Source: Patescibacteria group bacterium
GTDB taxonomy: Bacteria; Patescibacteriota; Minisyncoccia; Moranbacterales; JAKLHP01
Direction: 5' to 3'
Assembly (NCBI GenBank): GCA_022710085.1
Contig: JAKLHP010000013.1
Span: 1-14,766 of the forward strand
Length of the DNA stretch: 14,766 nucleotides
The notes beneath the pieces are model-generated. The model was not told where the DNA came from. It did no database searches and saw only the letters and a program-made list of their open reading frames with translations. Shown in pieces: positions 1 to 7,768 of this stretch (its first letter is position 1; each line of letters opens with the position of its first letter). Made by a program: the position numbers and the translations under genes.

Positions 1-1
1 G

Positions 2-256
2 ACGATAACCGACTCCGCCTCGACTTCGGTTTCCTGTGTTACCGCGAAAGTCAACACGATGAGCGGAAACATTGCCATGGCGGGTGACGCGGGTGCATCG
101 GCCGCAAGCACGGGTTTTGCAGGCGCCTCATCAGATGCAGGCAACTCAGGCACACTGACCCAGACCCAGTTCTTGAAGTTCGAGCAGGGCGGCTTCGGTG
201 TCCAGACGGCCACAGTCTCCGGCTACACGAACGTGAATGCCAACGCTGGAAGATAA
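2..256 (+). CDS. C-terminal fragment of a Gly/Ala/Ser/Thr-rich protein (5' end outside window)
   Basis: The frame is open from the first bases of the window and ends at TAA 254-256, giving about 84 residues. The composition is dominated by Ala, Gly, Ser, Thr and Asn, with short runs such as AGDAGASAAS and NVNANAGR, and almost no Lys or charged residues. This is typical of secreted or surface-exposed low-complexity or beta-rich proteins, but I recognise no family. An internal ATG at 59-61 exists, but the reading frame continues upstream without a stop, so I treat the gene as 5'-truncated by the window edge. Base composition is GC-rich, like the next gene and unlike everything after 1400. A strong hairpin follows 24 bases after the stop. 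Function is unknown; the cell-surface role is inference from composition only. Confidence 0.5.
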   Translation, partial: TITDSASTSVSCVTAKVNTMSGNIAMAGDAGASAASTGFAGASSDAGNSGTLTQTQFLKFEQGGFGVQTATVSGYTNVNANAGR

Positions 257-279
257 GCAGACCCGCTGAGAAAACAAAA

Positions 280-314
280 GAGGGAGACGGAATACTGTCT
301 CCCTCATATTTTTT
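280..314 (+). terminator. Rho-independent terminator after the Gly/Ala-rich gene
   Basis: GAGGGAGAC (280-288) pairs perfectly with GTCTCCCTC (297-305) over 9 bp around an 8-base loop, followed by ATATTTTTT. It sits between the first gene and the SD of the next, so it ends the upstream transcript or attenuates read-through into the secreted-protein gene. Confidence 0.85.
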
Positions 315-333
315 CAGAAGGAAGGAGACGAAT

Positions 334-1311
334 ATGAAGATAAAAGGGTTTGGCATTTCTCTGGCAGCGGTTTTGATGTTTTTTTTCACATCGATGTTCG
401 TATCAGCTCAGTCATCCAACACCGGCAATAGCGCCGTTTCAGAACAGGCGCAATCGACCTACCAGTCGCAGGTTGTTTACACGGGCGGCGAAACTGTGGA
501 TGACAGCAACCTTCAACATAGGGGCTTTTCCGCAGGCGGGGTAAGCTTTCCCCAGCCAAGTCACGCCAACTATTGGGGGACAATAACGGCTGACGGTCGG
601 TTTGAACCCGCCAAGGACATCCTCAGTTTCAAGAATTTCTGGACAGAGGAAAGTTCCAGAGCGCTGGCTGAACAAGAAGGAGGAAAAATCCAGTTCAGTT
701 TGTCCGGATTATTCTCCAAAGGTGTTTCTCCGACAAAAACCATTGTGTTTTTGCTCACCAAGCCTCAGGATGAAAAAATGCTCGCGGAGTTCAACAGGAA
801 CTACGAGTTGATCCAAACCGGGTATTTCTATTCGGAAGGCAAGATCGTATCGTCGAAACTTCTTGGAGGGGTTGCTCTTCAAGGCTTGAAAAGCGGAGCA
901 GACGCAGTTCTCTATACGGAGGGTTTCTCCCTCAGAATCGATGCCGAATCATGGTCAATCGGAATCGGTACCGCTGTTTCTGCGGTAAGCGGTGGAGGAC
1001 CCACCTCGAACGGAATCGGCGCTGTCGGAGGAGGAGGATTAGGCTGGGCCAATGCCTGGGCAGAATACTACTCGAGACCCTGGCTAAGGGTGAAATATTT
1101 CCGCAAGATCAAGGTTGCAGAAAGCAGCGGAGAAGTCGGGAAGAGCAATGAACGCGGTACCGTAACCGTTGTTCCCTTGGGAGAAACGAACGGCAAAGCA
1201 CTTTTCAAGCCCGAAATTGCTTCTCCGCCCGAACTGCAGACAGGAGTAAATGGCAACGGCGACAAGGAAAAGATAAGGAAGCTGAATCCAGGAGCTATTC
1301 AGCAGCCCTGA
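334..1311 (+). CDS. Secreted protein of unknown family with N-terminal signal peptide
   Basis: A 325-residue protein. The start ATG is supported by an AAGGAGA SD (322-328) five bases upstream. Residues 1-25 form a textbook Sec signal peptide: basic MKIK, a hydrophobic core with an FFF run, and a likely cleavage after SA, before QSS. The mature part begins with a Ser/Gln/Thr-rich stretch, then a mixed region of about 180 residues, then a Gly-rich segment near residues 205-240 (motifs SAVSGGG and GAVGGGG), and a Pro/Asn-rich tail ending PGAIQQP. I see no catalytic motif, sorting signal or clear transmembrane anchor, so it is probably exported and soluble or surface-bound. Codons are GC-richer than in all genes to the right. 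It may form a unit with the preceding Gly/Ala-rich gene, although a terminator lies between them. No family recognised. Confidence 0.85.
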   Translation: MKIKGFGISLAAVLMFFFTSMFVSAQSSNTGNSAVSEQAQSTYQSQVVYTGGETVDDSNLQHRGFSAGGVSFPQPSHANYWGTITADGRFEPAKDILSFKNFWTEESSRALAEQEGGKIQFSLSGLFSKGVSPTKTIVFLLTKPQDEKMLAEFNRNYELIQTGYFYSEGKIVSSKLLGGVALQGLKSGADAVLYTEGFSLRIDAESWSIGIGTAVSAVSGGGPTSNGIGAVGGGGLGWANAWAEYYSRPWLRVKYFRKIKVAESSGEVGKSNERGTVTVVPLGETNGKALFKPEIASPPELQTGVNGNGDKEKIRKLNPGAIQQP

Positions 1312-1366
1312 AGAAGATGGAATATAATATACATCTTTCTTTGTCCCCTTGATAATATTTTCAAAC

Positions 1367-1404
1367 AAAACAGCGTTCTATAGAAATGTAGAAACGCTGT
1401 TTTT
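1367..1404. terminator. Bidirectional terminator between convergent genes
   Basis: AAAACAGCGTT (1367-1377) pairs with AACGCTGTTTT (1393-1403), extended by CTA/TAG around a single unpaired base, with a U-tract in both directions. It lies between the stop of the secreted-protein gene (1311, plus) and the stop of the PP2C-like gene (1419, minus), so it can end both transcripts. Confidence 0.85.
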
Positions 1405-1418
1405 CTTTGACCAGATGT

Positions 1419-3716
1419 TTAATTAAAAGTAAAAAATGAAATTGAGCCATCATGCAAGATTATATATACGCTCTGGTTTGATTCATCGATGGCAAAGTCA
1501 ACCGATCCCTTGATGTCTTCGTGATAGTATTGGCGAATCAGTGATCCGTCTTTTGAATATTCAAATATCCTTCCCTGAGCCTTGTCTGCAAGATAAATCG
1601 AGCCCATCTTGTTCCCCGTTATGATTTTATCGACGTTAAAATTTTTCGCAGGTTGTTCTATCATAAATGGTTGGACGTTTCCTTTGAAAAGTTTTATTAC
1701 CTGTTCTCCGTCGTTAAGATAGATATTTTCATCAATGGCCATGCTAGTTCCGTCGGAAAGATTGATATTTTCCTTCGACCATTCAGTTCGGATTCCGAAT
1801 CCTCCTTCTGCTCTGGGGTAGCGGTAGATTTTCCCGGAATTTTTATCGGCGACATACAGATAAGTCATATAAGCCGCCATGGATTTGATATCTGAATTTT
1901 CAGGGAATTCAATCTGGTTATCTTTGAAGACTGGCGAGGCCGGACTCCAGGAAATAATCTTTTTTTGATCAGTAAGAATCAGGACCAGATTGAGGTCCTC
2001 CATTGCTGTCATAGCCAAAATTTTTCCGGAATTTTCCGGAAGCAGATAATCTTTCACCTCTTCGTTTCTTGCCCAGGAGATAATTTTATCTGGAGTTGCT
2101 ATTAATAATTTTTCATTAAGAACAGTTGCATTCCTGGCATCCTCCAGTTTAGTTATGGAAGTCAATAATTTCAAAAATGTGATATTTTTTTCCTTTGAAA
2201 GGACTTCTCTTTCATCAGGAACCTTCTCCTGGATCTGTTCAGAAACACTCTTATTTTTAATTGAATTTTGGATCTTGATAAAAACCAGCGGGAAAATAAA
2301 AATAATAGCTATTACTGCGATGGTATATAATTTTTGTTTTCCGCTCAATGAAGAAAAAATCGTCTTTATTTTTCCGATTCCGGGAATAAATCTTGCAAAG
2401 CGGATGTTTTTTTCAGCTTCTTTTTTTCGCTCCGGTTCCTGGCCGATGAGCTTGAAAAAAGTTTCCTTCTGCGTGGAAATTTCACTGGTTGCAGGATTAT
2501 TTTCAGTAATTTCCGCCTGTTTTTTCTCGAGCTCGGCTTTTTCAATGCGCTTCTCTTCCTGGCGTTTTTTTATTTTTGCTGTTATTTCTTTTCTTGCCTT
2601 GGTGATAGACTTTCCGATCGAAAGCAGTTCTTTTCTTGATTTATTCTTAAACCAGCAATAAAAATCAAAAAGCTTTTCTTTTGCAACGATCCAATAACCA
2701 GCGTAAGAATTCCCCTTTTCCATTTCTCCGTTTTTTTCTTCTTGTATGTAAATATGCCCAGTTTTTTCATCGGTATATTCATTCTTGTCTTCTTTTTTTA
2801 GTATTTCTTTCAGGTTGTTTATCTTGGGTGTATTTTTTTCGAAGGTTTTTTCACTGAAAACATTTAAAGTCTCGATATTTTTTTTCTGAGCAGCAGATTT
2901 TTCTTCATTCTTTTCAAATAAATCAATGATTATTGTTCCGATTATCTCAAGCTTATTGGTCAGTGCAGTTTTAACAAACTGGACAAACTTTTCTTTTTGG
3001 AAGCGGACAGATCCTTTCTTAATTTCGTTGAGAGAAAAAATATCAAAAATATCTTCGCTACAGACTATTATTTTATCGCCGTTATCCAGTCTTCCGCTAG
3101 AAACATTGGCAAAGGTTTTCAGGGGATTAGGTTCTTTCTCTTCGGAAGACAGATCCTTGCTCACCTCGGTTATTATTTGGTTCCTGATCAGCAGTATTTT
3201 GGAATTTCCACAGACGCTGAAGTGCAGATTGTTTTTTTCCAGAACGCAAACTGCTCCCTCTATTCTTCCTAGCCAATTAATATTTCCTTCCTTGGCTATT
3301 TCAGAAAGGGCTAAGTTCACTTTCCGGAGAGCTGAATCGAAACTATTATCAATAGATCTTTTGGGATTGGCATAATATTCTTTTTTGAGCAAGGATGATA
3401 AAAAGTTGACAATATAAGCCGATTCTTCGCTGAAATCATTAATTCTAAAAAAACCAGTTAAGATTCCAAGCGGTTGGAGGAGAATATTCTCCGGATAATG
3501 TTCAAAAATGTCTAAGTAAGGAGCAAGCTTGGCGTTGTTAACAGCCGAAATAACATTAACCTCCTTTTCGAGTATGTTAAAAACTTTTTCCTTTTCTGAT
3601 ATTTTGGGCATAATTTGTTTCAAATAAGTCCCAATTGCTTTCTTTTTGATTAGCTTTCTGATAGTCTGTGCTTTCGAAAAACAAATAAATTCCAAGCGAA
3701 TTTTTTGCAAAAGCAT
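1419..3716 (-). CDS. Membrane protein with degenerate PP2C-like domain and extracytoplasmic propeller-like domain
   Basis: About 765 residues from ATG 3716. A TTG at 3773 and an ATG at 3609-3611 are alternative starts, and none has a clear SD. Order, numbered from the TTG: a PP2C/SpoIIE-like region at about 60-290; a long Lys/Glu-rich, partly coiled-coil linker at about 290-470; one transmembrane helix near 482-500; then about 280 residues with repeated beta-strand units (for example LYVADKNSGKIYRYPR and GSIYLADKAQGRIFEYSKDG) typical of NHL/beta-propeller folds. The PP2C signatures look eroded: the usual GDSR is GNSK (189-192), the usual D-G after CS is SED (239-241), and no DGMGGH is visible. 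Inference: an inside-to-outside sensor or scaffold with a catalytically weak or dead phosphatase-like domain. It is transcribed alone, divergently from the HTH gene. Confidence 0.75.
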   Translation of the reverse strand: MLLQKIRLEFICFSKAQTIRKLIKKKAIGTYLKQIMPKISEKEKVFNILEKEVNVISAVNNAKLAPYLDIFEHYPENILLQPLGILTGFFRINDFSEESAYIVNFLSSLLKKEYYANPKRSIDNSFDSALRKVNLALSEIAKEGNINWLGRIEGAVCVLEKNNLHFSVCGNSKILLIRNQIITEVSKDLSSEEKEPNPLKTFANVSSGRLDNGDKIIVCSEDIFDIFSLNEIKKGSVRFQKEKFVQFVKTALTNKLEIIGTIIIDLFEKNEEKSAAQKKNIETLNVFSEKTFEKNTPKINNLKEILKKEDKNEYTDEKTGHIYIQEEKNGEMEKGNSYAGYWIVAKEKLFDFYCWFKNKSRKELLSIGKSITKARKEITAKIKKRQEEKRIEKAELEKKQAEITENNPATSEISTQKETFFKLIGQEPERKKEAEKNIRFARFIPGIGKIKTIFSSLSGKQKLYTIAVIAIIFIFPLVFIKIQNSIKNKSVSEQIQEKVPDEREVLSKEKNITFLKLLTSITKLEDARNATVLNEKLLIATPDKIISWARNEEVKDYLLPENSGKILAMTAMEDLNLVLILTDQKKIISWSPASPVFKDNQIEFPENSDIKSMAAYMTYLYVADKNSGKIYRYPRAEGGFGIRTEWSKENINLSDGTSMAIDENIYLNDGEQVIKLFKGNVQPFMIEQPAKNFNVDKIITGNKMGSIYLADKAQGRIFEYSKDGSLIRQYYHEDIKGSVDFAIDESNQSVYIILHDGSISFFTFN

Positions 3717-3785
3717 GGGAATAAAAAGTCTTCTGATTGTCTTAATATTATAATATTTTAAGGAAAGAAGCAATTATGGGAAAAG

Positions 3786-3813
3786 TTGCTTTTCTATGTC
3801 TTTTCTGTATACT
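3786..3813 (+). promoter_or_regulatory. Candidate sigma70-type promoter for the plus-strand operon
   Basis: TTGCTT (3786-3791), a 16-base spacer and TATACT (3808-3813). The -10 matches 5 of 6 consensus bases and the -35 only 3 of 6. It sits in the divergent gap and points toward the HTH regulator and the seven-gene run behind it. Confidence 0.45.
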
Positions 3814-3819
3814 TAATTT

Positions 3820-3827
3820 AAAGGAGG
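3820..3827 (+). promoter_or_regulatory. Orphan Shine-Dalgarno sequence in the leader of the HTH gene
   Basis: AAAGGAGG is a strong SD, but no ATG, GTG or TTG lies in the following 18 bases, and the HTH start is about 95 bases downstream. One frame after it stays open from about 3828 to a TGA at 3924-3926 that overlaps the ATG at 3923 (ATGA), as in translationally coupled leaders, but it would need a non-canonical start such as ATT. Confidence 0.4.
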
Positions 3828-3922
3828 CTTTTAAAATTAGTCATTCCTTCAATTTTTGGTTATTCCGGAAAATACAATAAAATTGTTCATTTCACGGTAA
3901 TTTTGAGGGTTTCAAAAAATGT

Positions 3923-4525
3923 ATGATTGAAGTTTTGGATTTTATTTTTGGTTCAAAAATCAAAGCAAGATTGCTCAGGTTTTTTTTGATGAATGCAGAT
4001 CAGGAATATGACATTCAAGAAATTAGCCGAAAAAATATGTTCAAAAGTTCCCAGGTAAAAAGCGTGTTGAATGATTTCAGAAAAAATAAATTTGTCTTGG
4101 AAAAGAAAAAAGGAGGGAAGAAATTTTACATCATCAATCACAAATTTCCTTTTTTCGTGGAACTTCGAAGCTTGTTCATCAAATCAAATGTTTATCCCGA
4201 ATGCGGAAGTCTTTCAAGGGTAAAAGGAATCGGAGATGTGAAACTGGCGCTTATAAGTGGCATATTCCTTAATTACCCCAAGAGCAAAGCTGATATTGTC
4301 CTGGTCGCTAACAATGTCAGCAGGTCAAAGCTTAACAATCTTATGAACAATCTTGAGGCGGAAGTAGGCAGGGAAATCAGCTATGTCCTTATGAACAGCG
4401 AGGAATTCAAATATCGAATGGATATGCTCGACAGATTTCTTCTCGATTTTCTTGAGGGTCCGCACGATGAATTGGTAAACAAAATTCCCAGACTCAAGCC
4501 TTTTATCTCAGGACTCAAAAAATAA
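3923..4525 (+). CDS. Winged-HTH protein fused to a degenerate nucleotidyltransferase-like domain
   Basis: A 200-residue protein. Residues 1-80 look like a winged helix: an N-terminal helix with KIKARLLRFFL, a recognition helix near FKSSQVKSVLNDFRKNK, and a basic wing KKKGGKKFYIIN. Residues 100-180 follow the MNT-type nucleotidyltransferase layout: the strand ALISGIF replaces the usual GSxARG, KADIVLV replaces SDIDLLV, then comes EVGREISYVLMNSEEF. The GS and DxD catalytic residues are lost, so this domain is probably a binding or regulatory module, not an enzyme. I know this two-domain layout from CPR genomes as an uncharacterised regulator. The only in-frame start is ATG 3923; a weak GAGGG lies 13 bases upstream. 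First gene of the plus-strand run, 21 bases before rmuC. Role as regulator is inference. Confidence 0.75.
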   Translation: MIEVLDFIFGSKIKARLLRFFLMNADQEYDIQEISRKNMFKSSQVKSVLNDFRKNKFVLEKKKGGKKFYIINHKFPFFVELRSLFIKSNVYPECGSLSRVKGIGDVKLALISGIFLNYPKSKADIVLVANNVSRSKLNNLMNNLEAEVGREISYVLMNSEEFKYRMDMLDRFLLDFLEGPHDELVNKIPRLKPFISGLKK

Positions 4526-4546
4526 TTATTTCACTATTTGCTTGTT

Positions 4547-5602
4547 ATGGTTTACGCGGCACTTTTTGTTTTGGTAGCTTTAGCCATTGCTCTTCTCTGG
4601 CTTATTTTAAACCTGAAAAGTAAACTGGAAAAAGGAGAAGACAACAAAGAAGCAGCGGTCATCCAGGAAAAGCTAGCCATGCTTTTGGAAGAAAATAGAG
4701 AACTTCGAAGAGCGATGGACCAGAAACTTTCCGAAACTCACCAGACCAATCAGCGCCAATATGCCGATTCTGCCAGGCTTATTGAAAATATAACCGAAAA
4801 ACTTACCAAACTGGACGAAACCAATAAGCAGGTTGTTAATTTTTCTTCTCAGCTTCAGAATCTTCAAGATATTTTGAAAAATCCGAAGCAGCGAGGAGTT
4901 CTGGGGGAATATTTTTTGGAAGAGACTCTAAAAAACGTTCTGCCGCCTAATTCATATCAGATGCAATATCCGTTTGAAGACGGATCGATTGTTGATGCAG
5001 TGGTTTTTGTCAAAGACAAAATTATCCCTATCGATTCCAAATTTTCTTTGGAGAATTATGAAAGAATTTTAAATACCAATGATGCAGAAACCAGAGAAAA
5101 ACTTGAGAAGCAATTTAAACAAGATTTGAAATCAAGAATCGATGAAACCTCCAAATATGTTAAACCGGAAGAGAAAACAATGGACTTTGCCTTCATGTTC
5201 ATTCCCAGCGAGGCTATCTATTATGATCTTTTGGTAAACAAGGTCGGAGCAGTCCAGGTAAACACCAGGGATTTGATCGAATATGCCTTCAAAGAAAAGC
5301 ACGTTATTATTGTTTCTCCGACGTCTTTTTTGGCTTATCTTCAAACTGTTCTTCAGGGCCTCAAAGCTCTTCAAATAGAAGAAAGTGCCAAAGAGATAAA
5401 AAAGTGGGTGGAAATGCTAGGTAAACACATACTGAGCTATGAAGAATATATGAAGAAGCTTGGAACAAGCATGAGCACGACCGTTAGCCATTACAACAAT
5501 GCTTATCATGAATTTAAAAAAATAGACAAGGATATTGCCAAGGTGACAGGAGGAGAGACAAACATTGATCCGATGAAGTTGGAAAAACCGGATACCGAAT
5601 AG
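4547..5602 (+). CDS. rmuC: DNA recombination protein RmuC
   Basis: About 351 residues from ATG 4547; a TTG at 4538 would add three residues, and no SD supports either. An N-terminal membrane helix of about 20 residues (AALFVLVALAIALLWLIL) is followed by a coiled coil to about residue 105, then the RmuC nuclease-like core. Motifs seen: GVLGEYFLEETL (acidic Glu of the PD-(D/E)XK fold), VDAVVFV, and IPIDSKFSLENY, which supplies the D-x-K. Length is a little shorter than E. coli RmuC, mainly in the coiled coil. RmuC proteins are membrane-anchored and are linked to limiting DNA inversions at short inverted repeats. Key catalytic positions are all present. It lies between the HTH gene and a small membrane protein gene, 44 bases apart from the latter. 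Confidence 0.92.
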   Translation: MVYAALFVLVALAIALLWLILNLKSKLEKGEDNKEAAVIQEKLAMLLEENRELRRAMDQKLSETHQTNQRQYADSARLIENITEKLTKLDETNKQVVNFSSQLQNLQDILKNPKQRGVLGEYFLEETLKNVLPPNSYQMQYPFEDGSIVDAVVFVKDKIIPIDSKFSLENYERILNTNDAETREKLEKQFKQDLKSRIDETSKYVKPEEKTMDFAFMFIPSEAIYYDLLVNKVGAVQVNTRDLIEYAFKEKHVIIVSPTSFLAYLQTVLQGLKALQIEESAKEIKKWVEMLGKHILSYEEYMKKLGTSMSTTVSHYNNAYHEFKKIDKDIAKVTGGETNIDPMKLEKPDTE

Positions 5603-5646
5603 TTTTTTTTGACTCTCGAGCGTTTAAAAATTCTTTTCAGGGGGTT

Positions 5647-6063
5647 ATGTTTTCAAATAGACCTAATAATGAATTAAAAAGCAATTTCAAACCGAAGCGA
5701 GCGTTTCCTAGCTTTTTTAGCCAGGAATTTTTTCGAAGTTACCTGGTGCAGTGGATATTTATCGGAACAATATTTGTAGGCCTTGCCAATTGGGGAATTC
5801 TGATTTTTTATATTCGTCCTGTTGACCTTCCGATTGTTCTCCATTATAATGTCTTTCTTGGTGTTGATGTCGTTGGCAACTGGTGGCAGCTGTATTTTCT
5901 TCCGATTATTTCCGACTTATTTGTCATTATAAATGTAATTTTAGCTTATATTTTCTATCAAAAAAAGGAAAGGCTAATGGCCTATATTTTTCTCCTAGCT
6001 TCCTTTTTTGTCCAATTTGGAATAACGATAGCGTTGTCCGGATTGATAGTGATTAATTATTAA
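5647..6063 (+). CDS. Small membrane protein, three transmembrane helices
   Basis: A 138-residue protein. A basic cytoplasmic N-terminus of about 30 residues is followed by hydrophobic helices at about 32-54, 80-103 and 108-136. The loop DLPIVLHYNVFLGVD between the first two helices resembles the P-x-H-(F/Y)N-x-x-G-x-D stretch of DUF1648-type membrane proteins, but the match is weak. An AGGGGG lies only 3-4 bases upstream of the ATG, which is short for an SD. It precedes the GT2 gene by 16 bases and is probably co-transcribed with it. It may support the envelope glycan system next to it, but nothing in the sequence proves this. Function unknown. Confidence 0.75.
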   Translation: MFSNRPNNELKSNFKPKRAFPSFFSQEFFRSYLVQWIFIGTIFVGLANWGILIFYIRPVDLPIVLHYNVFLGVDVVGNWWQLYFLPIISDLFVIINVILAYIFYQKKERLMAYIFLLASFFVQFGITIALSGLIVINY

Positions 6064-6079
6064 GATTGGAATCAAAACG

Positions 6080-7762
6080 GTGTTTATTTTTCCTGACCCG
6101 AAAACTGAAAATCCAAGAGACCATATGATCCAAAGGATACTGGAAGTCATCCCTGGTATTTTAACCTGGGCAACTCTTTTGGGAATGATTGTTTTTTCTT
6201 TCGCTTTTCCTATTTGGGTTTCAGTTTTTATTATCGTTTTTGACATTTATTGGATATTCCGGACGATATACATAACTTACTATTCGATTAAAGCTTACAA
6301 AAAACTTCGGGAAGGCAAAAAAACTGATTGGTGGGAAAGATGTCAAAATATTATTGATCCTGAAAAATATTCGAAGGAGATAAAAGAAAAGATAAAAATA
6401 ATGAAAGGAGCTTTTAAGGATGACCATCGATTTCAGGAAAAGAGAAAAATAAAAAAAGAAATGCAAAAACTCAATGATTATTATCATGAGGTCAAAAAAA
6501 TGATAAAAATAAAGGATAAGATTCTGGATTGGAGAAAAATTGTCCACGTAGTTCTTCTTCCTACGGCCAATGAAACTGCAGATGTGATCGAGCCAGCTAT
6601 CCAATCGATTCTTGATAGTAATTTTCCGAAGTCTCAGATAGTTATTCTTTTGGCAACGGAGGAAAGAGAGCCGGAGAAACAGAGGCTGGCTAAAGTCAAT
6701 TATTTAAAAAGCAAGTTTGATGGAAAATTCAAGGACTTTTTAGTTACCACTCACATTGTTAAAGATGATGAGCTTAAATGCAAAGCTTCCAATGCCACTT
6801 TTGCGGCCAAAGAGCTTATGAAATATCTGGACGAAAGAGAAATCGATTACAAGAAAGTGATATTTTCCAATTTTGACTGCGATAGCGTCTGTCATCCTGA
6901 ATATTTTGCCTCTCTGACTTATGCTTATATAACTGAGCCAAAAAGGCTCCAGAGAGCCTACCAGCCGCTTCCGATGTATCATAATAACATCTGGGACACG
7001 AATGCTTTTGTGAGAGTAATTGTTACCAGCTCCTCATTCTGGCATATGTTTCAGAGTACCCGAAGAGAAATGGTAACCTTTTCTTCCCATAGCGAACCGT
7101 TTGATACCCTGGTAAAAGTTAATTTCTGGCCGATCAATATGATCAGTGAAGATTCAATAATATATTGGAAATGCCTTGCTTATTATCATGGAGACTACCA
7201 AGTAAAACCGATTTATCTCCCAATATCCCTGGATGCAGTTTTGGCTAATACTTACTGGAAGACAATTAAAAATCAATATAAGCAAAAAAGACGATGGGCT
7301 TATGGAATAGAAAACTTTCCGGTCATAATGAGAGCTATTTGGCCCGATAAGAAGATAAATATATTTAAAAAAATAAAAAGTGGATTCGAAATGATCGAAG
7401 GTCATCATTCTTGGGCAACGAATTCTTTTATTTTGGCGTTTTTAGGATGGCTTCCTTTATTTTTTGGGGGAGCGAAATTTAACGAGAGCGTTTTGGCTCA
7501 CAACCTTCCTATTGTGACGAGATATCTCATGACACTTGCTATGGTAGGCTTGATATCCTCGATGTTTTTAAGCTTCTTCTTGCTTCCGCCGAAACCCAAA
7601 AAATATACCAAGAAACGTTATATCTACATGTTTCTTCAATGGTTTCTGGTGCCAATCATATCGCCTACATTAGGTTCAATTCCGGCCATTGATTCCCAGA
7701 CCAGAATCTTGATTAAAAAATACTTTGGGGAATTTTGGGTAACAGAAAAAATTAAAAAATAA
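6080..7762 (+). CDS. Membrane glycosyltransferase, GT2 (cellulose/hyaluronan synthase-like)
   Basis: A 560-residue protein with a GTG start; no SD is seen, and an ATG at residue 16 is the alternative. Two membrane helices lie at about 25-65. A charged Lys/Glu-rich segment of about 70 residues (80-150) is inserted before the catalytic domain, which is unusual in length. The GT-A core starts with VVLLPTANET (157-166). The nucleotide-sugar DxD-type motif is NFDCDS (264-269), the acceptor/base motif is SEDS (356-359), and the processive signature QxxRW is QKRRW (402-406). Three or four hydrophobic C-terminal helices follow. All hallmark residues are intact, so it should be active, adding sugars from a nucleotide donor at the cytoplasmic face of the membrane. 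The MraY-like gene 6 bases downstream suggests a lipid-linked glycan pathway. Donor and product cannot be read from sequence. Confidence 0.88.
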   Translation: MFIFPDPKTENPRDHMIQRILEVIPGILTWATLLGMIVFSFAFPIWVSVFIIVFDIYWIFRTIYITYYSIKAYKKLREGKKTDWWERCQNIIDPEKYSKEIKEKIKIMKGAFKDDHRFQEKRKIKKEMQKLNDYYHEVKKMIKIKDKILDWRKIVHVVLLPTANETADVIEPAIQSILDSNFPKSQIVILLATEEREPEKQRLAKVNYLKSKFDGKFKDFLVTTHIVKDDELKCKASNATFAAKELMKYLDEREIDYKKVIFSNFDCDSVCHPEYFASLTYAYITEPKRLQRAYQPLPMYHNNIWDTNAFVRVIVTSSSFWHMFQSTRREMVTFSSHSEPFDTLVKVNFWPINMISEDSIIYWKCLAYYHGDYQVKPIYLPISLDAVLANTYWKTIKNQYKQKRRWAYGIENFPVIMRAIWPDKKINIFKKIKSGFEMIEGHHSWATNSFILAFLGWLPLFFGGAKFNESVLAHNLPIVTRYLMTLAMVGLISSMFLSFFLLPPKPKKYTKKRYIYMFLQWFLVPIISPTLGSIPAIDSQTRILIKKYFGEFWVTEKIKK

Positions 7763-7768
7763 CATCCT

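Noticed and set aside
1309..1311. UGA recoding as in Gracilibacteria/Absconditabacteria
   Set aside because: TGA ends the secreted-protein gene (1309-1311) and the membrane protein gene (9901-9903) at sensible places, so the standard bacterial code is used.
2155..2661. Long plus-strand frame inside the PP2C-like gene
   Set aside because: Antisense shadow of a Lys/Glu-rich coding region, giving a Ser/Phe-rich product with no motifs.
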